DNA of 64,000 bases from Rapana venosa (Eukaryota; Mollusca; Gastropoda; Neogastropoda; Muricidae). The stretch spans positions 516,472 to 580,471 of the forward strand of contig CM054155.1 of NCBI GenBank assembly GCA_028751875.1, in the 5' to 3' direction. Under the pieces are notes generated by a model. It did not search any database. It was not told the DNA's origin and was given only the letters and a program-made list of their open reading frames with translations. This document shows, one piece after another, positions 24,114 to 34,534 of this stretch. The translations under genes and the position numbers were made by a program. How positions within the stretch are numbered: position 1 is the first letter of the stretch; each line of letters starts with the position of its first letter.

Positions 24114-24413
24114 ATTGTTCCAAGAATAAAAAGGGAGGCAATATCTATCATTTGTGAAACGCACAGAAGCATAAGTTACCTACGATGCTCAACATCACAG
24201 ATTGCCGCCATGTTAAAAATCAACACAGACTTGGACACATTAGTAAATAATAAATCTGTAAGTTCATTGGTCCACTCCTCTGGTGTCGACCAATTGAAAT
24301 CTCCGTGGGAATCGTGTTGGCCTACTTTCGTTGAAACACAAGTTCCGCTTCCGGCTATGCGCATTGCACAAACCTAGGCTATAGGCTTACTGTGTGTCAA
24401 GTCGAGATCGAAA
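24114..24413. promoter_or_regulatory. Bidirectional GPALPP1/PIN4 promoter
   Basis: The 300 bases between the two divergent start codons hold TTCCGCTTCCGG at 24343-24354 (ETS/GABP-type CCGGAAGC on the minus strand), the palindrome ATGCGCAT at 24357-24364 (NRF1-like half sites) and AACATGGCGGC on the minus strand at 24204-24214 (YY1-type). I see no TATA box. This combination is typical of housekeeping bidirectional promoters. Start sites cannot be fixed from sequence alone. Confidence 0.7.
24176..24211 (-). other. Possible upstream ORF of GPALPP1
   Basis: Eleven codons and a stop (MAAICDVEHRR) start in the YY1-like site and end about 60 bases before the GPALPP1 start. Its end coincides with a donor-like CGTAG|GTAACT, so it may instead be removed as part of a 5' UTR exon. 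Whether it is transcribed depends on the start site. Confidence 0.35.
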
Positions 24414-24540
24414 ATGCCACCCAAAAATAAAGGAGGCGCTAAAGGAGGAGGGGGCAAAGGTGGTGGTAAGGGAAAGGGGAGCAGAAGGAGGAGGAGACAG
24501 TTCATCAGGAAAATCTGCCAAAGGTGGAACTGCAGTCAAG
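24414..24540 (+). CDS. PIN4: PIN4 (parvulin Par14) exon 1, with a one-base frameshift
   Basis: PIN4 is a small peptidyl-prolyl cis-trans isomerase of the parvulin family. Vertebrate Par14 acts in the nucleus and nucleolus and is linked to ribosome biogenesis and chromatin. This exon encodes the basic, flexible N-terminus: MPPKNKGGAKGGGGKGGGKG, then an acidic/Ser patch, then KSAKGGTAVK. It ends at GTCAAG|GTATAC. The exon is 127 bases, one more than 42 codons. The first 22 codons read in one frame (24414-24479), A24480 is surplus, and the last 20 codons read in the next frame (24481-24540). Both halves match the family, so this is probably a sequence error. MPPK at the start agrees with vertebrate PIN4. 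Exons 1-3 total 134 residues, against 131 in human. Confidence 0.9.
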
Positions 24541-24637
24541 GTATACTGGGTGTGAATAAAAGAAGTTGTCATTGTGTGTGTGTGTGCACATGAGCGAACA
24601 TGTGTGTGTGTGTGTGTTTATTTTATTCTTTTATTTC

Positions 24638-24775
24638 AAGTCAAGTCAAGTCAAAAAACACTTTAATCATCCCATGAAGGGCAATTACAATACTGACAGG
24701 CAGATTGATAGGCATAAAAAATCTCAAAGACATAAAAAAGCTATATTTGGTATTGGTTAAAACATTCCAAAATGA
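24638..24775 (+). repeat. Interspersed repeat fragment
   Basis: TCAAGTCAAGTC followed by CATCCCATGAAGGGCAATTA and CAATACTGACAGGCAG. The same blocks occur in reverse orientation at about 56300-56435, which shows a dispersed element. Class unknown. Confidence 0.6.
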
Positions 24776-24824
24776 CTTCAAACAAAAATGCCACAACACA
24801 CACATTTATTTATTTATTCTTTTA

Positions 24825-25150
24825 TATCGAGGATAATGGAATAAGCACTCATGTCCTTTTTTACATCCAGTCCCTGTGTGTATGCGGTTTTGTAAATTTT
24901 GTCATGTTCTCAGGGGCACACAATGGCCTACTCTTTCGAAAAGCGGAACAGGATTTAACGTGTGTGCAAGATGTTCTGCATGCATTCCACATGGGGCCTG
25001 GGTTTATAGTCTCATCCAAGGACTTTGACATTCAGTTTGATTTTTGAGGGGTCAAACTGGGAAGAAAAAGTGAGGCTGGGAATCGAACCCAAAACCTCAC
25101 GGTTTACTTGTTGGCAGGCAAACGTCTTAACCATCCTGCCACCTTCCTTC
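24825..25150 (-). mobile_element. SINE S2, the most complete copy, with tRNA-like head
   Basis: The plus strand shows GGATAATGGAATAAGCACTC, the TTTTGTAAATTTTGTCATG block and ATAGTCTCATCCAAGGACTT. At the right end, on the minus strand, lies a tRNA-like promoter: GGATGGTTAAGACGTTTGCC (A-box region) and GGGTTCGATTCCCAGCC (B box, about 25076-25092). This defines S2 as tRNA-derived, transcribed on the minus strand here. Confidence 0.8.
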
Positions 25151-26379
25151 CCACACACACACAGCCATGCGCGCACACACACACATCAATTGTAAACACA
25201 ATGTTTAAAAAACCAAACCCCAAAAAAACATTGACTAGAAGACATAAAAACATTATTTACGCATGAACATATGCAACACATACACACGCATGTGCGTGCG
25301 TGTGCGAACACACCCACGAACACCCACACCATGCACCAATGTATGAATTCAATGTTTTAAAGACCATTGTCTAGAAGACAGACCTATATCATACACACAT
25401 CAATTTTATGTATTGACTACCCTCATAACAGTGACAATCACTGAATCAGGCAAGTAATTAAGAGAAATGTAAAACTTGGTAGTCAACATCATTGTGAATT
25501 CAGAATTCAAATGCTTACACTACAGGCACAAAATAATTTTTGGGGGTTGCTTTTGCTAATGGGGCACTGAAAATGGGGTTCCCAAGGCAACAACTGAAAT
25601 TCTGGAAACAAAGCATGGGAGGGATCAGCCAAAATGGCTGTGGCTTTGCGCACAAGCTGCTGATTGCAGAATGGCATGAGATATCTTTGTTCTTTTCCAA
25701 TTATTTTTTAGCAGATTCTTACAATTCTCTGCAAGCCATTCTTGTTTTTAACACTAAGGTTATTGTACCAACAAATGAAAGCAAAACTTAGAACACTCTA
25801 TGTAATGTAAGGCTTGTAAAACAAGGAAAGAATCTTTTTGTCTACAAAAAATGAGTTCAGTTTCCTCAGAAAATACACACGTCCCTTTTTGACAATAGTG
25901 TCAGTGTTAACGTCCCAGTTTAACTTGTGGTCAAAAACTTCCCAGATACTTATAGTTCGAAACGTTTTCAACTTCCTGATTATGGATAATAATATTCTTA
26001 GGAGTATGTCCTGATCTTCTGAAGTTGATAGGCAGATCTTTAGTTTTAGAAACTAAACTATTTCGAGGATAATGGAATAAGCACGTGTGTGTGTGTGCGT
26101 GCATGTGTGTGTGGTGTGTGTGTCACAGTGTGTTGTGTGTGCAGCTGACAGTCCATTGATACTGGTTTTCTCTATGAATTCCCCAAAGTTGTATGCATAC
26201 TGAATGGTTCTTCACTAATGGCAGCATTTTTTAACTTATTCACCCTTACTGTTTAATGTTAGTTTGCAATTATGATACATTGTGTGAATATCATTACATC
26301 CCGTTGATCCTAATGTTTGCGCACTTTTCAGCAACTTTATAGTTACAATCTTATGTTCAGTGTCTAGTACTACAGATTG
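25151..26379. other. PIN4 intron 1, no gene seen
   Basis: CA-rich stretches near 25155-25200 and 25270-25340, a GT run near 26085-26145, and an S2 5' remnant (GAGGATAATGGAATAAGCAC) near 26065-26084. Open frames near 25515-25791 lack splice context or recognisable domains. Confidence 0.5.
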
Positions 26380-27270
26380 TATGTACACTTGTCATACAGT
26401 TTTGTTCACTATGTGTCAGTCAGCTGTAACTCATACATCATTATGTACTGTAATTGTATCATGTACAACTTCATCACTACAGTTTTGTTCACTGTGTCAG
26501 TCAACTGGTATACTTCTATACACATTATGTACTGTAACTTACATCATGTACAACTTCATCACTACAGTTTTGTTCACTGTGTCAGTCAACTGTATACTTC
26601 TATAACATCATTATGTCTTGTAACTTACATCATCTGTACAGCTTGATCACTACAGTTTTGTTCACTTGTGTCAGTCAACTGGTATACTTCTATACATCAT
26701 TATGTACTTGTAACTTATCATCATGTACAACTTCATCACTACAGTTTTGTTCACTGTGTCAGTCAACTGGTATACTTCTATAAATCATTATGTACTTGTA
26801 ACTTATCATCATGTACAACTTCATCACTACAGTTTTGTTCACTAGTGTCAGTCAACTGGTATACTTCTATACATCATATGTACTTGTAACTTATCATCAA
26901 TGTACATTACTTGATCACTACAGTTTTGTTCACTGTGTCAGTCAACTGGTATACTTCTATACATCATTATGTACTTGTAACTTATCATCATGTACAACTT
27001 CATCACTACAGTTTTGTTCACTATGTGTCAGTCAACTGGTATACTTCTATACATCATTATGTACTTGTAACTTCATCATGTACAACTTCATCACTACAGT
27101 TTTGTTCACTGTGTCAGTCAACTGGTATACTTCTATACATCATTATGTACTTGTAACTTATCATCATGTACAACTTCATCACTACAGTTTTGTTCACTGT
27201 GTCAGTCAACTGGTATACTTCTATAACATCATTATGTACTTGTAACTTATCATCATGTACAACTTCATCA
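26380..27270. repeat. 88-bp minisatellite in PIN4 intron 1
   Basis: About ten units of about 88 bases built from CTTCATCACTACAGTTTTGT, TCACTGTGTCAGTCAACTGG, TATACTTCTATACATCATTA and TGTACTTGTAACTTATCATC. Early units are shorter. Several overlapping open frames come from the repeat and are not genes. Confidence 0.95.
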
Positions 27271-27504
27271 TTTTACAGTGACATGCACACTGTTACACTC
27301 ATACATGTAACTTTTAACTTTCACAACTTATATGTGGACAGTGTGTTGTTAAATGAGTTATCAGTAAACTGTGTATACATTTGATATATATTATGTTTGT
27401 ATATTTCAATCAAATGCTTTAAACTATTAAGCATGACACTTTAGTTTACTATGTCAGTTTGGATCAGCTACATTGTGCTACATATCAATCATACAAAATT
27501 AAAT

Positions 27505-27770
27505 CTTTCAGGACGAACTCTTCGAGCACACTGCTTCCCCCAATAGCGTCGTCGCTGTACAAGTGTGGGACTTCCCTGCTTCGTAAGTTCCCCCAGTTCA
27601 CCAGCTGTAAATGGGTACACTGCCCTTTATAGTGGTCAGTGGAAGTAAAGCAGCGAGGAGAGAAATGGGCGCGCCCTCAAATTTATCTGGCCCTGAAGAA
27701 GTGAGGTCTCTGAAAGCCTCGCTCCCCTACAACCTTATAGGTTATGCTCCTTTACCTTTTTTTTTTTATA
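27505..27770. mobile_element. SINE-like repeat
   Basis: Contains CACCAGCTGTAAATGGGTAC, GCAGCGAGGAGAGAAATGGG and CCTCAAATTTATCTGGCCCT, blocks I associate with a dispersed mollusc SINE tail, followed by a T run and an AT/GATA run. A degraded copy is at 15900-16010. No tRNA head was seen. Confidence 0.55.
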
Positions 27771-27974
27771 TATATAGATAGATAGATAGCTATAGATAGA
27801 TAGATAGATATATGCGCACACACATATATTATATATACACTTTGACTTGTACTTGTAGATTTTTATCAGTGTATCATCCATATTCCACATTCTGTGTAAA
27901 AAGCTATGACAGTATGCTCACAAGTTAAGTACAACAGCTATAGACATGTTTTCTGTTTGTTTTTTTAAATCTAG

Positions 27975-28094
27975 GTGCGGCACATACTGTGTGAAAAGCA
28001 GTCAAAAGCCCTGGAAGCCATAGAGAAACTGAAGAGTGGGATGAAGTTCAACGAAGTGGCCACTCAGTACAGTGAGGACAAAGCACGCTCAGGG
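27975..28094 (+). CDS. PIN4: PIN4 exon 2 (first half of the parvulin domain)
   Basis: Forty codons, phase 0 at both ends. The acceptor is TTTTTTAAATCTAG before 27975; the donor is TCAGGG|GTCAGT after 28094. The protein runs from VRHILCEK through [20 protein letters not shown] to SG. It carries the conserved first His (residue 45; human H42) and the active-site Asp of the SED motif (residue 77; human D74). It follows exon 1 after a 3.4-kb intron filled by a SINE and the 88-bp array. The open frame that continues past the donor is intronic. Confidence 0.95.
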
Positions 28095-28145
28095 GTCAGT
28101 CAGTCTGCTGATACCTACATGTATACTTGTATTATAGTACATTAT

Positions 28146-28562
28146 ACTATAGAATAATACACCGCACTCACACACATAGTCCTGATAATGATATACTCAT
28201 ACTGTTATTCTGCTAATTAACAACTAAATCTGACTGATATATTATGAGTATATATCACTACTTACAACATGCTGTTATTCTACTAACATCCAAAACTGAC
28301 TAATATGTGTTAAATATCACTGTACTTACACACATGCTGTTATTCTACTAACATCCAAAACTGACTGATATGTTATCTGTTAAATATCACTGTACTTACA
28401 CACATGCTGTTATTCTACATACATCCAAGACTGACTAATATATTATGAGTTATATATCACAGTACTTACACACATGATGTTATTCTACATACATCCTAAA
28501 GTGACTTATATATTATCTGTTAAGTATCACAGTACTTACACACATGCTGTTATTGTACTAAC
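28146..28562. repeat. 70-bp minisatellite in PIN4 intron 2
   Basis: About six units of about 70 bases built from TACTAACATCCAAAACTGAC, TATCACTGTACTTACACACA and TGCTGTTATTC, starting about 50 bases after the exon 2 donor. Confidence 0.9.
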
Positions 28563-28969
28563 TCCAAAACTAACTGTTGTGAATGTTATTGATGTTGAGT
28601 TGAATAGACCCTTTTACAGAACTTTCAAAATTGGCCTCCAGCTGTGGAAAACTTTGGATGGAAAACCAGTTAGGAAGAAAAGACAACTGATTCAGTTTTG
28701 TTGTTGTTTTTGTTCCTTTGCTAGAGTAACCCTTTTCATCCTGCATAAAACTGAACGATCTCATTCTCCAGACCAAGTTAATTTTGAGCAGTTACTGCTG
28801 AAAGAGGGTGAGGTCAGGAAAATTGTCATTAACATTTCATTTCTCAATAGATTGTTGTGAAATTCAGTGTGCATGTTGCAAAATGATTTGGAAAGCAGGC
28901 TGTGAAAGCATGTGAACAAAAAATAGTTAGTTTTTATAACCGCTTGCATTCTACCTCCCCTACCTAGAC

Positions 28970-29229
28970 GACCCCGCCTCCTCACACTCTGACCAGGGAT
29001 GTTGTTGGTTTCGTGTGATCTTGTAGTGCTGATTTCAGTCAGCACTGACACACTTTCTTCTTCACTCACACTGCTATCACTAGTATCAGCATTGATTTTA
29101 ATCTCATCACGTTTACTCTCCTCTGAATCAGGCTCCCACCCACCATCAGACCTGTCGGTGTGGTACTCATTGCTGTCATCCCAGAACAGTCGTGTATGAG
29201 CCTCAGAAATCGATACATTTCTTTAATTT
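28970..29229 (-). CDS. Unidentified acidic, Ser-rich reading frame
   Basis: On the minus strand a frame opens after a TAA near 29230. It encodes an acidic Ser/Glu/Asp-rich segment (blocks EAHTRLFWDDSNEYH, GGWEPDSEESKRDEI, TSDSSVSEEESVSV) and then an Arg/Gly patch (RRRGRLGRGGR). A donor-like CGTCTAG|GTAGGG follows near 28970; beyond it the frame reads low-complexity sequence. The composition looks like a real protein terminus, for example the acidic N-terminus of a piggyBac-type transposase, but I see no catalytic domain nearby. It lies antisense in PIN4 intron 2. It could be an exon, a transposon remnant or chance. Confidence 0.35.
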
Positions 29230-29589
29230 TCCATGTTGTCTGCATCAAACACACAGCTGACATGGGGCACAGGAAGAGCCAAAATTAATCTCCCTTCATA
29301 TAAAAGGCAGTTAGCAAGGCTAACCGAAACTATTCACCCAAATCGAAAGTAATGTTTGGTACAGGAGTCCTTCATTTCGCAGTCTCTGACATACCATGAG
29401 TAAGTCACGAGGGACTCGTGCTGTGGGAAGAAATGTGTTAAAAGAGTCTATTCAGTAATGTCTCTAAGTCTGTAAGATTTGTAGATTTAATTCACCTTTA
29501 ACTCCTTGGGGCGTGGAGGATTTCAGTAAACAAAACCAACTGTAACATATAATTTGCATTAACAAAGTATGTTTACAACAGTGAATTTG

Positions 29590-30110
29590 ACAGAAATAGA
29601 CATGTAGTCATTTGCTAAGTTACTCTGTCAGAAGAGAACAAATTACAAAATGTGTCCATGGATCTTGGATACAGATATTCATGAGGTAGGACATTCTTCC
29701 GAATTTCAGAAAACTTTGGACATTCCATGATAAAGTGAAACTCATCGCCTATCATTTTCATGTTACATTGTTTACAAAGATGATTTTCATGTTGAATGTC
29801 GTTTGCCCATCCTGTTTAAATCTGCAATGAATGATAAATACAGCTGAATCTAAATAATGAAGTCATATTGTTGTATCGCAACTCACTAATGTACTTTTCC
29901 CTCTTGAAACAGTTTTTGTAATTGCGATAAAATATGCATTTAATACTTCTTTGCAGCTCTTCTGACCATGACTTTACAAAATTATCCTTTAAAGACTTAA
30001 CAAAATTATCCTTTAAAGACTTGACTGTACAAAATTATCCTTTAAAGACTTAAAAAATTATCCTTTAAAGACTTGACTTTACAAAATTATCCTTTAAAGA
30101 CTTTATGACA
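29590..30110 (-). mobile_element. LINE C-terminal fragment with zinc knuckle and internal repeats
   Basis: The minus-strand frame runs from about 30110 downward. Several repeats of an SLKDNFVK-like unit come first, then WSEELQRSIK, YISELRYNNMTSLFRFS, a stop and shift, then CKQCNMKMIGDEFHFIMECP. The last is the Cys-Cys-His-Cys knuckle that ends this LINE type; the same architecture is seen at 61380-61614. The frame is broken, so the copy is dead. Confidence 0.75.
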
Positions 30111-30354
30111 TTATGTCATACACTTTGTTTACAAAGTCTGTGTTTCCTACACACATTCAAACCCTGTTTCTATTAAAATTTTATGAATTTTCTTGATCCA
30201 TTCTGAGCGATACAATTATTACTATGCAGAGAGGGGATGGACATACTTTTCAAGCCAGTGTTAGGCCTACCACTAGGTCTGCATTAACAATACTTACAAG
30301 TATATTCATAGTGAAGAAAACTTGAGTCCAGCAATGTCTCTCTGTCATGTGCAT

Positions 30355-30832
30355 GCCTATGTGAATGCCTTCACCAGTATTCTCCTCATTCCCTCTGCTC
30401 TGCTGCAGATATCTTGTGCTTAAGAATACCTAGATTCAACCAGTCCACCGTTGTCCGTCGCTCTTTCTCTGTTTCTGGTCCATCGATCTGGAATGACCTC
30501 CCTCTCTCCTTCACCAAAAGCCTTCTTATGACGCTTTAAAGTCAGGCCTCAAGACACATTTATTTCAAACCTAAGATTCTCCCCTCTTGTTCCATTTCAT
30601 GTTTGTCCCTGCCCTCAACAGCCAAAACCCCATCACCCTTTTTGTGTATGTGAGTGTGTGTGTGTGGGTGCATGCGAGGGTGTGTGTATACGCTTGAATT
30701 TTATAAAGATAAAAACTATTCATTGTAACTGGCTGCATGTGAATGAGTAGGATGAATGAAAGCGCTTTGATTTGTTTTTTGCAAGATATTGCGCTATATA
30801 AATTCTTTGTATTATTATTATTATTAATGCCT
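30355..30832 (+). mobile_element. L2/CR1-like LINE, 3' end only
   Basis: Matches the C-terminal and 3' UTR part of element C: TTCAACCAGTCCACCGTTGT, codons for the SIWNDLPLS block near 30487, a GT run in the 3' UTR, and the family tail GCGCTATATAAATTCTTTGT followed by (ATT)n at about 30790-30830. Confidence 0.8.
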
Positions 30833-31559
30833 GCATGCACACGCGTGAGATTCAAGACTCAAGAATACTTTGTCTCAACTAGAGAAATTATGAGTGGCAT
30901 TTTAAAATTATAATTACTCAGCATGCATTAGTAAACAATACAGATTAAGAAATAACAGTATTTTAAAAGCCGACGACAATCTACGTCACACACACACCTG
31001 CACCCACCCATCCACACACACACACACACATACATACACACACATGCATGCGTGTGCGCACGCACACACCAGTAAAGGTTAAGAGTAGCAAAGCAAAACC
31101 ACAACACAACAATAATTCAAACACATCTCATGAAACACATGATTAAAACAAAGGAGCAAAATTTGAAAGAAGCGCTGTGGGGATATTGTTATTACTGGTT
31201 TTAGTACCGGACAACCATCTGCATCTTTGATAAGGCAAGGAGACTGTTCACATCAGATAAGTTGGAGGGATAGTGTCTTAAGTTCACTTTGCTAGTTTGT
31301 GAAAAACATCTTTAAATCAGAGACACTTGTTTCAGTTGTCACCTTGCTTGGTATTTGAATTTCAAGACATGGAGACTTTCATTACACCATGACTTGAAGT
31401 TTTACTGTGTAAGAATTTTAATTCATTGTGGTATCTATGATTGAAAGACATTCGACTCTAGAATAACCTGAATTTGTGTCAATATCCTTCATACCACCTT
31501 GAGCTGAAAGTGAATACATTTGGTCCACAGAAACCATCTAGATGCTGGGCATGGCACAG
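30833..31559. other. Intronic repeats, no gene seen
   Basis: GATTCAAGACTCAAGAATAC near 30850 resembles the end of a dispersed element. A CA-rich run spans about 31010-31070. The rest is unassigned. Confidence 0.5.
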
Positions 31560-32081
31560 CTCATGAGGAGATCACTACAATCAAATAGACTACATCATGG
31601 TCAAAGGATGCTTTCAGTCAAGTGTCAATATTGCAAAGACTAGGAGCTTTCCAGGAGCAGACATAGGAAACAACCATGAGCTTGAAATGATGACGTTTAG
31701 ACTCTGCTTCAAGAGAGTTAAGAAACAGGGAAATTTAAGGATGAAGTTCATTCTTGATAAACTAAAGGACCCAATCATAACAGAAAACTATAAAGCAACG
31801 ATAGGAGGAAAATTTGCCCCACTTCTCGTTCTCGACAACCAGGACATCAAAGTAGATAAATTGATCAACAGTTTTAACACTGCTGTGATTGAAACAGTTA
31901 ACAACATCCTTGGCAAACCCCGGCCATATTAAAAGCCCTGGGTCACAGAAAATGTACTCAAGCTGTGCAAAAAACGCAGAGAACTGAATCAAAACAAGAA
32001 GGAGGCTGAAGGTGCAAAACTATACAGAGAAGCCAATCAGCAAGTTAAAAAGGCGTGAGAAAAGCAAAGGAGACATGGATT
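31560..32081 (+). mobile_element. LINE A, part 1 (region before the reverse transcriptase)
   Basis: Codes for the linker between endonuclease and reverse transcriptase: NHELEMMTFRLCFKRVKKQG, ATIGGKFAPLLVLDNQD, then KPWVTENVLKLCKKRRELNQ in a shifted frame, ending at TWIE. The next codons of the same protein appear at 34535, so element B has been inserted here. Confidence 0.85.
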
Positions 32082-34534
32082 GAATAATAATAATATAATA
32101 TATGGAATTTATATAGCGCTGAATCTTGTAAAAACCAAAACAAATCGAAGCGCTTGCACTCAATCATTTACAGGCATGCAACTCTCCTTAAATATAATGA
32201 ACAACAGATTTCAAAACCATGCGTGCGCACGTATGCACGCATGCACGCACACGCACGCACACACACACACACACACACTCGGAACAATACTTAGAAGGTG
32301 AAAGATGCTGTTGAAAATTAGGGACAGATATTTGGGGAAAGTCTCAGGTAGGAAATAAGTGTTTTGAGGCTGGATTTGAAGGTATCAAGTGAAGGCTTTT
32401 GGCGAAGTGAAAGAGGGAGGTCATTCCAGGTGGATGGACCAGAAACAGAGAAGGAGCGACGGCCAACAGTGGTTTGTTTGAATCTGGGTGTTTGAAAGCA
32501 CAAAGTATCTGCGGCTGAACGAAGGGAACGGGATGGAGTGTACAGGTGAAGACAGTTACAGAGATAAGAGGGTGCAGATTTGTGGAGACATTTGAAACAG
32601 GGTATTGATTTTATACTCCAGTCTTTGTGAGACAGGCAGCCAGTGAAGAGATCGCAGAAGAGGAGTGATGTGTTCAGATTTTTTCTTTCTTAGGACCAGT
32701 CGAGCTGCAGAGTTTTGTATGCGTTGAAGAGAGTGGATAGATGATGCTGGTAGGCCAGCCAAAAGAGAATTACAGTAGTCTAAACGTGAAAGAATGAGAG
32801 ATGTGACAAGCTTGGAAGTTGCATCAGTGGACAGATACTTGCGAATGGCGCTTATGCGCCGTAATTGATAGTAGCAAGACTGGCAGGTCTGGGTGATGAA
32901 TTTTTTCATAGAGAGTGTGTTGTCAAGAACTACTCCTAAATACTTCACAGAGTTGGACAAAGGAACTGACGTATTGCCGAATTCTATTGAAGTTTTTGCG
33001 ATAGAGGAAAGTTTATGTTGGGTCCCTATGAGCATGGCTTCGGTTTTATCGGCATTAAGTTGTAACTTGTTCTGAGTCATCCAGTTTTGAATGTCTTGAA
33101 GGCAGTAGGACATATTTGTCAGGAGGGAAGGCAAGTTTTCAACAGTATCACTGCGCTGAAGCTGAGTATCATCGGCATAGAAATGATGACATATGGTGGT
33201 TATTTATTATATGTGAGAGTGGAGCAGTGTAGAGAGTAAAGAGAACAGGGCCCAGGACTGATCCCTGCGGGACTCCACATTCCATTTTGACAGATTTTGA
33301 TTGAATTTTGTTTACAATAACTTTCTGGAACCTGTCTGTGAGGTATGAAGTAAACCAGGTGAGGGCTGTGCCGTTAATACCAAACATATTTTGGAGGCGA
33401 GAAAGAAAAATTGAGTGATCTATGGTATCAAAGGCTGCAGATAGTCAAGAAGAGTGAGAGGGAGATTTTTCCTGCATCAGAAGCAAGTAGAAGTGTATCT
33501 AAAGTGTGGACTAGGGTGGTTTCGTGCTGTGGTTGGGGCGATAGGCAGATTGAAAAGTGGGAAGGAGATCATTGGAATGAAGGTGACTGTTGAGCTGTTT
33601 GAGAACGACTTTTTCTAGTACTTTAGAGACAAAGGGTAAGTTTGAGACAGGCCTATAATCTTCAGAATGTTGGGATCGAGGTCGTGCTTTTTCAGTAGAG
33701 GTGTGACTATTGCTGTTTTAAGAGCTGATGGAAAATTTCCTGACACAAGAGATGAGTTTACTATTTTAGTGATGATAGGTACAAGTTGTGGAAGGCATTG
33801 TGAGAAAACCGGAGCAGGTATGGGATCAAGGTCGCATGATTTTATAGTCATTTCCTTCAGAATTGTCATGATTTCTTTTTCACTTGTGGGATGGAAGGAA
33901 AAGAGAGGAGTGCCAGTGAACTGGGGATCAGGAGGCGCAGGCTGGAATTGAGTCTGATCCAGTCTTGAGCGTATGTTTCGAACTTTGTCTGAAAAGAAGG
34001 CAGAAAATATGGATGGAAGTTCAGAGAGGCTGTGGGTGTTAGGCAGAGGAGTTGTTTTTGCAGATCCAAGGAGATTTGAAGTGAGGGAAAAAAGAGATTT
34101 TATGGATGTAGCACAGAGAACTTGGGAAGGGGTAGTAGTCTGTCTTTGCTGAATGGATTAAGAGTTTGACTTTGTTTATTTGTTTTTGGAAAAGCTGTTT
34201 GTTGATTTTGGTTTTTGACTTCCGCCACTGCCGTTCTAGTTGCCGGCGTTTGCGCTTCGCTATCAAGATGTCTTGGATATACCATGGCGCACAGGGTCTG
34301 TCAGGGAGGAGATGGTCAGTAGGAGGTGCATGCTCATCAAGCAGTTGGCGGAGAATAGTGTTATAGTGATCAGAGAGGTCAGTGTGGTCAGAGGTTTGTG
34401 AAAAACGTTCGGAAGCTTGTGAAGAGAAGGTATGAATGTCTAAGGCCTTAAGATTGCGACGAGTAACATATTTCTTCTTTCTGACAGGTTTTGTGATGTT
34501 GAGATAGAAAAGAATGGCGGAATGATCAGAATGC
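32082..34534 (-). mobile_element. Element B: L2/CR1-like LINE inserted in LINE A
   Basis: The minus-strand reverse transcriptase is broken into several frames. Order from high to low coordinate: KTKINKQLFQKQINK (near 34210), MTIKSCDLDPIPAPVFSQCL (about 33830), NYRP region altered, MECGVPQGSVLGPVLFTLYT (about 33260), NKLQLNADKTEAMLIGTQHK (about 33030), LILSRLDYCNSLLAGLPA (about 32780) and GPSTWNDLPLSLRQKPS (about 32420). It ends in the family 3' tail: TATATAGCGC near 32110-32120 and (ATT)n at 32082. The endonuclease part is missing, so it is 5' truncated. It is the same family as element C. Confidence 0.9.

Noticed and set aside
24176..24364. A 62-residue protein upstream of GPALPP1
   Set aside because: The frame lies in the bidirectional promoter with no domain; only the short end frame was kept as a possible upstream ORF.
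25076..25092. A tRNA gene at the B-box match
   Set aside because: It has A- and B-box-like sequences but no full cloverleaf, and it is continuous with the S2 SINE body.
26360..27384. Several overlapping proteins with VNWYTSIHHY-like repeats
   Set aside because: They arise from the 88-bp minisatellite in PIN4 intron 1 and shift frame between units.
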